Positions 1 through 7,192 of a stretch of DNA of 64,000 nt are shown piece by piece. The position numbers and the translations under genes were made by a program. The stretch lies in NCBI GenBank assembly GCA_029007785.1, contig JAQXIM010000130.1:1-64000 (forward strand), written 5' to 3'. Each line of letters begins with the position of its first letter. Within the stretch, counting starts at the first letter, position 1. Below the pieces are notes generated by a model. That model was not told the DNA's origin and made no database searches. It saw only the letters and a program-made list of their open reading frames with translations. Origin of the DNA: Clostridiales bacterium (lineage in GTDB: Bacteria > Bacillota > Clostridia > Lachnospirales > Lachnospiraceae).

Positions 1-236
1 CGGAAAACTTCCCGAAAGGGGAACTGATCCACGGTGTAATCTTCAAATTCGAGGATAGCGGTTTTGTCAAAAATTCTTTCCGCAGTGATATTAGTGGGAA
101 ACTGGGCCAGATCACGACGTTCGCTTTCCGAGTAGGTTATGGGATGGAAATATGATATTGTACAAAGAATTCCAATGATAAGAAAGAATATGGATATGGC
201 TGTGGTTACAACACGGTTTTTCATCTTGTTATTCAT
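1..236 (-). CDS. DHHW-family / AlgJ-like protein, partial (N-terminus only)
   Basis: Reading leftward from an ATG at 236, an open frame runs off the left edge after about 78 codons. It starts with a lysine/arginine-rich tip and one hydrophobic segment (about residues 10-28), typical of a signal anchor. The motif ESERRDLAQFP follows, then a short stretch ending DQFPFRE. Tyr/Ser-E-x-E-x-R-x-L-A-x-F-P followed by D-Q-F-P-x-R is the usual opening of DHHW proteins (AlgJ/AlgX-like), which are exported partners of MBOAT acyltransferases in polysaccharide O-acetylation. It lies 109 bp downstream of such an MBOAT gene on the same strand, so the two are probably one operon. A ribosome-binding site (AAAGGTG) precedes the start. 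The catalytic part is outside the window. Confidence 0.8.
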   Translation of the reverse strand, partial: MNNKMKNRVVTTAISIFFLIIGILCTISYFHPITYSESERRDLAQFPTNITAERIFDKTAILEFEDYTVDQFPFREVF

Positions 237-345
237 ATCGCTGCACCTTTCACATAGGTCTATTAACGTTGTCCTTTTTCTGAAAAACATATCGAAATCT
301 TTTTAAAAATCATCTTGACATATCACCAGATTGTTTTCTGTGTGA

Positions 346-1764
346 TCAAAAACGAAAATACAAAAATGGACTAAAAGATCCATCAACAAAATAGGAGGTA
401 ACGATAAGCAGCATGCCAATCTGGAAGATGGGGATCATGAGATTGAGAATACGATTGGCAGCATTTTTCTGTCGAAGTCGGTGAAGGATGTTTTTTAGGA
501 TCGGCGTCGTGCCAAAAAGGGTTATCGCCAGTACAAAAGCATAGCTCTGCAGATAATATCCGGTTTGATTGGTCCAGAGAGGAATTCCTCCCATGCCAAA
601 CAGGGATTGTATATCGCAGATAGCTTCTGTCATGCCGTTTGCATTGAAAATTACAAAACTGATCATGATAATTACTGCAACATATATATGAGAAATGAAC
701 CCTGGTATTTTTGCCAGGATGTTTTTTAGGAAAAGCTTTTCCGCGACAAGGAATAAAGCAAAATACAATCCCCAAACGATGAATGTCCAGTCCGCTCCAT
801 GCCAGAAACCGGTCAAAAACCAAACAAGAAATATATTGAAAAACCAACGGGAAAAAGAGACCCGATTACCGCCTAAGGGAATGTAAACATAATCCCGGAA
901 CCAGGTGCCCAGTGATATATGCCATCGTCGCCAGAATTCGCCAATACTTTTTGATATAAAGGGGTAATTGAAGTTTTCCGGAAAATGAAAGCCGAAGATT
1001 CGTCCAAGAGCAATGGCCATATCAGAGTATCCGGAGAAATCATAATATATTTGTAAAGAAACAGCAATGGCATAGATCCAATAGCCAATGACGGAATTTT
1101 CCAAAGAGGAATGGAGGATATGGGCAAGTGATCCCAGAGTATCGGCAAACAGAACTTTTTTCGAAAGCCCAATGACAAAGCGGGTGACACCGTAGGAAAT
1201 ATTTTCTAAAGAATGGGTACGGCTGGTAAATTCTTTTTCCACGGCAGAGTATCGTACGATGGGACCTGCAATTAACTGGGGGAACAGTGTTATATAGGCT
1301 GCCAGCTCTATAAAATTCTTCTGAACTTTGACATTGTTTCGATAAACATCAATGGTATAGCTTAATGTTTGAAAGGTATAAAAACTGATTCCAATGGGAA
1401 GAGCAAGGTTTATAAGAGGAAATTCTGACTTCAGAATTCCATTTATATTGGAAATAAGGAAATCGGAATATTTGAAAAATCCCAGTATGCCGATACTGGT
1501 GATCACAGAAAACCACAGACCAACATTGCACCATTTTGTGCCGCGGAAATAGTCAATGATTAATCCGTAAATATAGGCTAAAACAGTGGTTATAAAGATC
1601 AGCAGTGTGTAAACGGGTTCACCATAAAAATAGAATACAAGGCTGGCGATCAGAAGAACCAGATTTTTCCAACGAAAGGGACCGAGGAAATATATAGGAA
1701 TTACGATTGGCAAAAAGTAGTATAGAAAGCTGATGCTGGAAAAAATCAGAAGGATCACCTCCAT
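346..1764 (-). CDS. MBOAT family O-acyltransferase (AlgI/DltB-like)
   Basis: Polytopic membrane enzyme of up to 472 residues, the usual length for AlgI-type MBOAT proteins that move acetyl groups across the membrane onto a surface glycan. Hydrophobic segments run through the whole chain. The family core is at about residues 275-332: the WHISLGTWFRDYVYIPLGG stretch (His282) and FWHGADW with the invariant His322. The downstream DHHW gene supports a two-part polysaccharide acetylation system; the acceptor is unknown. The start is doubtful: the ATG at 1764 sits inside a near-perfect ribosome-binding sequence (GGAGGTGATC), which would place translation at a CTG codon at 1749 and give a protein starting Met-Ile-Phe-Ser-Ser, as in many relatives. 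Confidence 0.9.
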   Translation of the reverse strand: MEVILLIFSSISFLYYFLPIVIPIYFLGPFRWKNLVLLIASLVFYFYGEPVYTLLIFITTVLAYIYGLIIDYFRGTKWCNVGLWFSVITSIGILGFFKYSDFLISNINGILKSEFPLINLALPIGISFYTFQTLSYTIDVYRNNVKVQKNFIELAAYITLFPQLIAGPIVRYSAVEKEFTSRTHSLENISYGVTRFVIGLSKKVLFADTLGSLAHILHSSLENSVIGYWIYAIAVSLQIYYDFSGYSDMAIALGRIFGFHFPENFNYPFISKSIGEFWRRWHISLGTWFRDYVYIPLGGNRVSFSRWFFNIFLVWFLTGFWHGADWTFIVWGLYFALFLVAEKLFLKNILAKIPGFISHIYVAVIIMISFVIFNANGMTEAICDIQSLFGMGGIPLWTNQTGYYLQSYAFVLAITLFGTTPILKNILHRLRQKNAANRILNLMIPIFQIGMLLIVTSYFVDGSFSPFLYFRF

Positions 1765-1785
1765 TTCATTAGCTGACGTTACCAG

Positions 1786-1818
1786 TTGAGGGCGAATTCA
1801 ATTTGAACTCGCCCTCAA
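1786..1818. other. Strong inverted repeat between lipoprotein and MBOAT genes
   Basis: TTGAGGGCGA (1786-1795) pairs perfectly with TCGCCCTCAA (1809-1818), and the loop can pair further through TTCAA. There is no T-run on either side, so it is at best a weak terminator for the lipoprotein gene at 1877-2413. It could instead be an mRNA-processing or protein-binding hairpin. Confidence 0.5.
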
Positions 1819-1876
1819 TAGATGATGAAAATTTCAAATAATATGATGATGAAAATGCAAATGATAAGGACAGATA

Positions 1877-2413
1877 TTAGTTATTTCCGGAAGGGCACAT
1901 AACGAAGAATACTTTATCGTCCATGGCACCGGCAACTGTCTGTTCTGCTGATACGCAGATATTCCAGTCCGGGTTGCAGTTGTCGGTAAGTGACGTAACA
2001 AATTCGTTCACATCTGTATTGTCATCCAAATCAAAAACATACCCGATAAATGCGATGGAACCAATAATAGGTCCGAATGATGCAGCGGATTCATAACCGG
2101 TAATACAGTACTCATCGAAGCCGGGAAAATATTCTGCATCCACTTCCAGAGGAGTGGCGATTCCTGCAAATTCGATGACAGGATTCTGGATAATCGTATT
2201 GGAAAGCTCTTCCATACTGATCTCAGGATTCTCTGTCAGTGTTTCCTGAAAAGTATTCCACAGGGCGGCTCCCATGGTGTCTTCTTCCACAGAAGGGGCA
2301 ATCACAGAAGATCCATTTTGATCTTCCCCGGCAGAGTTTTCATGATTGCTGCTGCATGCAGTAAAGGAAGTCAGTATCAGGGCGATGAGTAATAATGTAA
2401 TTGTTTTTTTCAC
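1877..2413 (-). CDS. Putative lipoprotein, unknown function
   Basis: 178-residue protein starting at a GTG (2413) after an AAAGGA site. A lysine tip, a hydrophobic segment and the lipobox SFTAC, with cysteine near residue 20, mark it as a lipoprotein anchored outside the membrane. A low-complexity Asn/Ser/Glu linker follows. The body (about residues 45-178) has no motif I can name; it contains three cysteines near the end (CNPDWNIC and MCPSG). A promoter is visible just upstream. It is one of the small lipoproteins common in gut Clostridia; I cannot assign a role. Confidence 0.75.
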   Translation of the reverse strand: MKKTITLLLIALILTSFTACSSNHENSAGEDQNGSSVIAPSVEEDTMGAALWNTFQETLTENPEISMEELSNTIIQNPVIEFAGIATPLEVDAEYFPGFDEYCITGYESAASFGPIIGSIAFIGYVFDLDDNTDVNEFVTSLTDNCNPDWNICVSAEQTVAGAMDDKVFFVMCPSGNN

Positions 2414-2453
2414 AATGAAAAGGATCCTTTCTTAAAAATGTAATATCTCTGTT

Positions 2454-2482
2454 TGTATATCATGGATTGAGAAAACAGTCAA
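2454..2482 (-). promoter_or_regulatory. Sigma-A promoter of the lipoprotein gene
   Basis: On the minus strand TTGACT (2477-2482), a 17-nt spacer, then TATACA (2454-2459) preceded by TG one base before, i.e. an extended -10. Predicted transcript start near 2447. Confidence 0.65.
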
Positions 2483-2635
2483 GGGCAGTCAACGCGATTT
2501 GTTTTATTTAACGTAATGATAGCAAAGAAACTAATTTATTAAAGGTAATAAAGCTGCAAATTCCGACTCACCTGACCATGAAGGGCCGTTCTTGCGGAAT
2601 ATGTACAAAGCCGCTTTATATACTTTGCATTATGT

Positions 2636-3295
2636 TTATAGATTATAGTTGAATATGTTTTCCACACATTTGCGTATATGTTTGGTTATAAATTTTATTA
2701 CAATTCCTGTACATAAGGCTGTAAGGATCGTTCCTTCTCTTGTTCCAATGATCTGGCCGTGAAAGAATATCAGGGATAATACAATGGCTGTGATTACACA
2801 GAAAACGTCAAATGCCACTTTTACATATCCAAATTCCAAATGAAACTTATCTGATATCGCCTTTACAAAAGCTTCTCCTGAATTCATAATGACATTCGCA
2901 ATGACAGACAGAGATATTCCGAATGAAATAATAATAATTCCAAGGAACAATATGATCAATCTGGTGAAATAGTTATTTAGCGGAAGAATGGAAACACACA
3001 TCATTCCAAAATCGGTAAACCATCCAAACAGAAAAGAAAGGGGAATTTGCAGAAGCTGATAGATTTTAAAATCTTTGCGGAGAATTACGATCTGTCCCAG
3101 TATCAGTACGCAGTTCCAGATAATAAGCCAGTTTCCTAAGCTCATTACGGGATACTTCAGACTCATGATATTGGCAACAGATGAAATGGGTGAAACTCCT
3201 AATCCACTGTATTTTGAAAAGGCGACTCCGACTCCGGCAAAAAATAATCCTGAAATAAATATCAGATATCGCCGAAATAATTCTTTCTTGTTCAA
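2636..3295 (-). CDS. YczE/YitT-like multipass membrane protein (DUF6198 type)
   Basis: 219 residues, starting with TTG at 3295 behind AAAGGAGAG. About five hydrophobic helices. The N-terminal GVGVAFSKYSGLGVSPISS matches the YczE/YyaS/YitT group of membrane proteins, where a small-residue-rich loop follows the first helix. The family's function is unclear; in Bacillus, yczE sits next to sfp. Here it stands alone between a lipoprotein gene (same strand) and a divergent flavodoxin gene. The annotation is to family only. Confidence 0.75.
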   Translation of the reverse strand: MNKKELFRRYLIFISGLFFAGVGVAFSKYSGLGVSPISSVANIMSLKYPVMSLGNWLIIWNCVLILGQIVILRKDFKIYQLLQIPLSFLFGWFTDFGMMCVSILPLNNYFTRLIILFLGIIIISFGISLSVIANVIMNSGEAFVKAISDKFHLEFGYVKVAFDVFCVITAIVLSLIFFHGQIIGTREGTILTALCTGIVIKFITKHIRKCVENIFNYNL

Positions 3296-3446
3296 TGAAA
3301 ATCTCTCCTTTGGTAATGAAACGATACGACTCTCGTAGTTGTGACTGCAGAAAAATTATAGCATGGCTTTGTGAAATGATCAACAGATTGAGAATGTCGA
3401 AGGAGACGACCGGGAATACGGCAGTATTGCAGCGTTTTCTATAAAT

Positions 3447-3475
3447 TTGACACATTTTTCTGAAAAAGGGACTAT
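3447..3475 (+). promoter_or_regulatory. Possible promoter of the flavodoxin gene
   Basis: TTGACA (3447-3452) and a 17-nt spacer before GACTAT, a poor -10. The 302-bp divergent spacer (3296-3597) otherwise shows only AT-rich sequence and the two ribosome-binding sites. Confidence 0.3.
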
Positions 3476-3597
3476 CAGAATTTCCTGTTATCCTATAAAA
3501 TAGAATTAACATATGAAGCGATACCAGAGAAAAACATATTGCCTGTGATACAGGAATTCGGATTAAGAAATGAATCAGAAAGAAAATAGAAAGGATT

Positions 3598-4131
3598 ATG
3601 GATGGAAAAACTATGAGCAATAAAAATGAAATCAAAGCAATTGTTTATACATCTAATACCGGCCACACAAAGGAATATGCCGAGCTGCTGGGAAAAAAAG
3701 TGGGAATTACAGTATTGGATCTGCAGAAGGCCAATAGAGATATTCCTGCCGGCAGTGCAATTCTTTACATGGGCTGGTTGATGGCAGGTCAGGTAAAAGG
3801 CTTTAAATCAGCACAGAAGAAATTCAACATAAAAGCGGTTTGTGGTGTTGGAATGGCAAAAACCGGCTCACAAGTAGAGGATATCCGAAAAACAAATGGT
3901 GTTCTGGAGTCTGTTCCTGTTTTTTCTCTGCAAGGCGGATTTGAGATGGAAAAACTTCATGGTGTTTACAAATTTATGATGTCTTTCATGAAAAGAATGA
4001 TTGAAAAGCGACAGAGAGGAAATAATCAGCCTACACCGGAAGAAACAGAGATGTTTGAACTTTTAAAAATCAGCGAAAATATGGTAAAGGAAGAATATTT
4101 GAAAGAACTGATAGATTGGCTGGAAAATTGA
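3598..4131 (+). CDS. Flavodoxin-like protein
   Basis: 177 residues (172 if translation begins at the second ATG, 3613, which has a GGATGG site at good distance). The N-terminal YTSNTGHTKEYAE is the flavodoxin phosphate-binding loop (T/S-x-T-G-x-T), followed by alternating strands and helices. YMGWLMAGQVKG near residue 60 resembles the second FMN loop of the HemG/flavodoxin_5 group. The C-terminal third is a charged helical tail. It probably binds FMN and carries electrons or performs a small redox reaction; the partner is unknown. It is followed by a small membrane protein gene on the same strand. Confidence 0.75.
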   Translation: MDGKTMSNKNEIKAIVYTSNTGHTKEYAELLGKKVGITVLDLQKANRDIPAGSAILYMGWLMAGQVKGFKSAQKKFNIKAVCGVGMAKTGSQVEDIRKTNGVLESVPVFSLQGGFEMEKLHGVYKFMMSFMKRMIEKRQRGNNQPTPEETEMFELLKISENMVKEEYLKELIDWLEN

Positions 4132-4245
4132 GCTTTCGTGTATGTCGGAGTGCAGGAATGATCAGGTGAACTTACAACCCTTTCTATGATCATGGAAAGG
4201 TAATCAGGTGAATAAAAAATAAGAAGTATTATGAGAGGAAACAAT

Positions 4246-4566
4246 ATGGGAAAAAAGTATGAATTGATGATGAACAATATTGATAACGGAAAATATACGG
4301 GGCGTGAGATTCTGCTTTCCGGTGCCGTGGTATTCCTGGCGGGAACTTTATTGGGAATGATCTGTTCACCTCGGAAATATCAGGTTATTGGAAGCCATAA
4401 TGGAAATGGAAGCTGCAATGGAAATGAAGCCAATGCAGATGGCAGAAAGATCGAGAAAAAGTTATTTCATGGAATGAAACGCACGGACGGATCGGAATCT
4501 GACGGCAGCGTAAAATCAGCTGATGGAAAGAAAAAAGCGAAAAGAAAGCAAAAAACAGGAAGATAA
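4246..4566 (+). CDS. Small single-pass membrane protein, unknown
   Basis: 106 residues from an ATG at 4246 behind GAGAGGAAAC. One hydrophobic segment (about residues 22-43: a GREILLSGAVVFLAGTLLGM stretch) follows a hydrophilic N-terminus, and the rest is Gly/Asn/Ser-rich then very basic (KKKAKRKQKTGR). It has a YtxH-like outline but no clear family match. A terminator follows 54 nt after the stop. Function unknown. Confidence 0.6.
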   Translation: MGKKYELMMNNIDNGKYTGREILLSGAVVFLAGTLLGMICSPRKYQVIGSHNGNGSCNGNEANADGRKIEKKLFHGMKRTDGSESDGSVKSADGKKKAKRKQKTGR

Positions 4567-4619
4567 AAACAGAAAGATAAAAACTGTCTATTATGAGAGT
4601 AACATATTGTTTTTTTAGA

Positions 4620-4645
4620 ACGCTCCGAAAGGGGCGTCCTTTTTT
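4620..4645 (+). terminator. Rho-independent terminator
   Basis: Stem ACGCTCC / GGGGCGT around a GAAA tetraloop, followed by CC and a run of six T. It ends the flavodoxin / small-membrane-protein transcript. Confidence 0.85.
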
Positions 4646-4680
4646 GCAGAAAATTGGAAGAAAATATGCATTTTATATCA

Positions 4681-4697
4681 TTCATGTGTGACATGAA
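4681..4697. promoter_or_regulatory. Perfect palindrome, candidate operator
   Basis: TTCATGT-GTG-ACATGAA: seven-base arms around three bases, in the AT-rich spacer upstream of the AraC remnant and dehydrogenase operon. The size fits a dimeric regulator site; which protein binds is unknown. Confidence 0.4.
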
Positions 4698-4774
4698 CTT
4701 AACAAAATTAAGAAAATAACAAAAATAAGATAAAAAAGAAAGAAGATATAAAATGTCGTATAAACGAAACAAAA

Positions 4775-5020
4775 ATGGTGCACAGAAAACATTTTGAAGT
4801 ATGCTATTATTTTGGCAAGTCCTTGATGCATTATTGTGTCGAAGTCGGGAACAGAAAGTGTTTTCGACATGGAGGAAAGTCTTCTTTTACAAGGGCTTTT
4901 CGGGAAGTGGAAGGCATCACTCCCAATCAGTATCGAAAAAGTACGATGGAGATTCGTATCAGAAATACTGGTACAGAGATTCCGCAGATGGAAAACAAGG
5001 AGGGTCCATATGAGAATTGA
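4775..5020 (+). pseudogene. C-terminal remnant of an AraC-type regulator
   Basis: 81 codons open from ATG 4775. The stretch at about residues 36-56, SSFTRAFREVEGITPNQYRKS, is the signature of the second helix-turn-helix of AraC/XylS regulators (S-x-F-x-R-x-F-K-x-x-x-G-x-T-P-x-x-Y-R). The approximately 200 residues that should precede it are absent, and the first helix-turn-helix is not recognisable upstream (4567-4774 is AT-rich non-coding). The frame ends TGA at 5018-5020, overlapping the next gene's start by 11 nt. Most likely a decayed regulator of the operon that follows; a short expressed DNA-binding peptide cannot be excluded. Confidence 0.65.
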
Positions 5021-5318
5021 GAAACACCCCATTCTCGATTTTGATCGTGGGGAGAAAGTGACATTTACCTTTAATGGTCAGCCGGTGGAAGGTTATACTT
5101 CTGAGACCATTGCAGCAGCGCTTCATGCAGCAGGTATTCGTGAGCTGGGACATAGTCAGCAGCTCCATCGTCCGCGGGGCCTGTTTTGTGCCATCGGCAA
5201 CTGCTCGTCCTGTTTTATGACTGTCGATGGAGAACCCAATGTCAGAGTTTGTGTGACTCGGGTGAAAGACGGTATGGTAGTAGAAGAACAGGAAGGAAAG
5301 GGGGTTGTGCATCCATGA
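5010..5318 (+). CDS. (2Fe-2S)-binding small subunit of amino-acid dehydrogenase complex
   Basis: 102 residues from ATG 5010 behind AAGGAGGGTCC. It has the Fer2_4 fold seen in HcnA, the gamma subunit of D-hydroxyproline dehydrogenase, and the N-terminal domain of sarcosine oxidase alpha. Cluster ligands are Cys60, Cys65, Cys68 and Cys81 (GLFCAIGNCSSC, then C after 12). It would take electrons from the flavin subunits. First gene of a five-gene operon whose members overlap by 4-8 nt (ATGA junction with the next gene at 5315), implying translational coupling and fixed stoichiometry. Longer upstream in-frame starts were rejected because the family begins here and the ribosome site is here. Confidence 0.9.
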   Translation: MRIEKHPILDFDRGEKVTFTFNGQPVEGYTSETIAAALHAAGIRELGHSQQLHRPRGLFCAIGNCSSCFMTVDGEPNVRVCVTRVKDGMVVEEQEGKGVVHP

Positions 5319-6412
5319 TTCGTGACGTAGAAGTAATGGTAATCGGCGGAGGTCCTGCTGGCTTGTGTGCGGCTCAGGCAGCAGCCAGTGCGGGAACTCA
5401 TGTTCTTCTTTGTGAAAGAGATTATGTTCCCGGAGGTCAGCTGGTAAAGCAGACTCATAAATTTTTCGGCTCCGAGAGACAGTATGCCGGTGACAGAGGT
5501 ATTTTCATCGGCAAGAAGCTGGTTCAGGAGGTAATGGAAGATCCCAATATTGAAGTGTTGACGGAAGCAACGGTTCTTGGTATGTATGAAGACGGAATCG
5601 TTACCGTTCTGAAAGATGAGAAACATTTGAAATTCCGTCCTAAGAAGACGATTGTGGCTACCGGAGCGGCAGAAAAGTTCCTTACTTTCCCCAATAATGA
5701 TCTGCCCGGTATCTACGGTGCAGGTGCAGTACAGACTCTGATGAATGTGGCAGGTGTGAAACCTGCAGAGCGAGTGGTTATGGTTGGAGCCGGAAACATC
5801 GGTCTGATCGTTTCCTATCAGCTTCTTCAGGCTGGTGTAAATGTAGTGTCTCTGGTTGAGGCAGCACCGAAGATCGGTGGTTTTCTGGTACATGCAGCGA
5901 AGCTTCGCCGTGCAGGTGTTCCCATTCGCACTGGTTATACTGTAAAAGAAGCTTACGGCAATGGAAAATTAGAAGGTGTAGTCATCTGTCAGTTAGACGA
6001 AAAGTGGCAGCAGATTCCCGGTACAGAGGAAGACATCCCTTGTGATACGCTGTGTCTGGCTGTTGGTCTGACTCCTCTGTCGGAGCTTTGCTGGCAGGCA
6101 GGTTGTCATATGGAGTTTATTCGTGAATTGTCCGGTCATGTGCCGATTACAGACGAGAATCTGATGACCAGCGTGGATGGTTTGTATGCAGCTGGTGATG
6201 TATCTGGTATCGAGGAGGCTTCTTCTGCCATGGTTGAGGGTCGCCTGGCCGGTTATGCGGTAGCTGTAAGCCTTGGATATGATGTGGAGAAATCGCAGGC
6301 TGAAGCAGATGCTGCCAGAGCAGAACTTAAGGAGCTTCGTTCGGGCCCTATGGGCGGAAAAATTCGGGCAGGATTGGAGAAAGTTGCCCAGAAGAGAGGT
6401 GACGCAGTATGA
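5315..6412 (+). CDS. FAD/NAD(P)-binding oxidoreductase, alpha subunit of the dehydrogenase complex
   Basis: 365 residues. Two Rossmann dinucleotide sites: GGGPAG at 11-16 (FAD) and GAGNIG at 158-163 (second nucleotide). VATGA follows at about 114-118 and GLYAAGDV near 310 closes the FAD site. This is the HcnB/SoxA-like pyridine-nucleotide-disulphide fold. In hydroxyproline dehydrogenases the alpha chain also carries a C-terminal BFD domain; here that domain is a separate gene (6902-7192). The same split is found in the archaeal dye-linked L-proline dehydrogenase (PDH1) operons. Substrate cannot be read from sequence. Overlaps both neighbours by 4 nt. Confidence 0.88.
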   Translation: MIRDVEVMVIGGGPAGLCAAQAAASAGTHVLLCERDYVPGGQLVKQTHKFFGSERQYAGDRGIFIGKKLVQEVMEDPNIEVLTEATVLGMYEDGIVTVLKDEKHLKFRPKKTIVATGAAEKFLTFPNNDLPGIYGAGAVQTLMNVAGVKPAERVVMVGAGNIGLIVSYQLLQAGVNVVSLVEAAPKIGGFLVHAAKLRRAGVPIRTGYTVKEAYGNGKLEGVVICQLDEKWQQIPGTEEDIPCDTLCLAVGLTPLSELCWQAGCHMEFIRELSGHVPITDENLMTSVDGLYAAGDVSGIEEASSAMVEGRLAGYAVAVSLGYDVEKSQAEADAARAELKELRSGPMGGKIRAGLEKVAQKRGDAV

Positions 6413-6909
6413 TTATTCAAGACGGAATTCCTACAAAAGAAGATTTGGCTGCAGTTATGCCCAGTGCTGAAAGATTAGCAAAAGGTCCGGTAGCCATTAC
6501 TGAATGTTTTCAGAATATAGCATGTAACCCTTGTACAAAAGCCTGTGTCAAACATGCGATTTCTATGGAGCCGGATATGAACGCGACTCCTAAAGTAGAC
6601 ACGGATGTTTGCAATGGATGCGGAGCATGTATTGCCCGCTGTCCCGGACTTGCCATTTTTGTTGTGGATATGACTTACAGCGAAAAAACCGCACTGGTTA
6701 AGATTCCTTTTGAGTTTATTCCCGTTCCCGAAGAGGGAAAGCTGGTATGCGGTTTGAACCGTGCCGGTGAAGAGCAGGGATGGTTCAGAGTGGTTAAAGT
6801 GGTTTCCGGAGGAAAGAAAAACATGACTTATGTGATTTCCCTGGAAGTGCCGAAGGAACTTGCCATGGAGGTAAGAAATATTCGAGTGGGAGGATACCGT
6901 AATGGCTGA
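6409..6909 (+). CDS. Ferredoxin-type protein with two 4Fe-4S motifs
   Basis: 166 residues, start ATG 6409 overlapping the preceding stop. Cysteines 39, 42, 46 (CNPCTKAC, with Cys33 nearby) and the classical C-x2-C-x2-C-x3-CP at 68, 71, 74, 78 give two 4Fe-4S sites. The C-terminal half is a beta-rich domain of unknown role. Within the operon it is the likely electron-transfer subunit linking the flavin subunits to an external acceptor, comparable to the ferredoxin-like subunit of archaeal proline dehydrogenase complexes. It overlaps the next gene by 8 nt. Confidence 0.85.
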   Translation: MIIQDGIPTKEDLAAVMPSAERLAKGPVAITECFQNIACNPCTKACVKHAISMEPDMNATPKVDTDVCNGCGACIARCPGLAIFVVDMTYSEKTALVKIPFEFIPVPEEGKLVCGLNRAGEEQGWFRVVKVVSGGKKNMTYVISLEVPKELAMEVRNIRVGGYRNG

Positions 6910-7192
6910 TAAAGATATTATTATGTGCCGCTGCGAAGATATTACAAGAGAAAGAATTCTGGAGTGTATTGCACAGGGCTACAGAACCATAGATGAGATT
7001 AAACGTGTCACTCGTGCCGGAATGGGACCCTGCCAGGGAAGAACCTGTCGTCTTCTGATTGCTCAGGAGCTTTCGAAAGCTTACGGAGTACCCATGGAAG
7101 AGGTACTGATGCCTACGTTCCGTCCTCCGACAAAGCCCATTACCATGGGAGCTTTAGCAGATGCTTATCGGGAAGGAGGAGAGGACGCATGA
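6902..7192 (+). CDS. BFD-like [2Fe-2S]-binding subunit
   Basis: 96 residues. Cys9-x-Cys11 (MCRCED) and Cys44-x4-Cys49 (GPCQGRTC) are the four ligands of a BFD/Fer2_BFD domain; the helical TIDEIKRVTRAGMGPCQG stretch is typical. The same domain ends the alpha chain of HcnB and opine / hydroxyproline dehydrogenases, so this is that domain as a stand-alone subunit. It ends with an ATGA overlap into the catalytic subunit gene. Confidence 0.88.
   Translation: MADKDIIMCRCEDITRERILECIAQGYRTIDEIKRVTRAGMGPCQGRTCRLLIAQELSKAYGVPMEEVLMPTFRPPTKPITMGALADAYREGGEDA

Noticed and set aside
4836-5318. 160-residue N-terminally extended 2Fe-2S protein
   Set aside because: The extra N-terminus is an out-of-frame reading of the AraC remnant; the family start and a strong ribosome site are at 5010.
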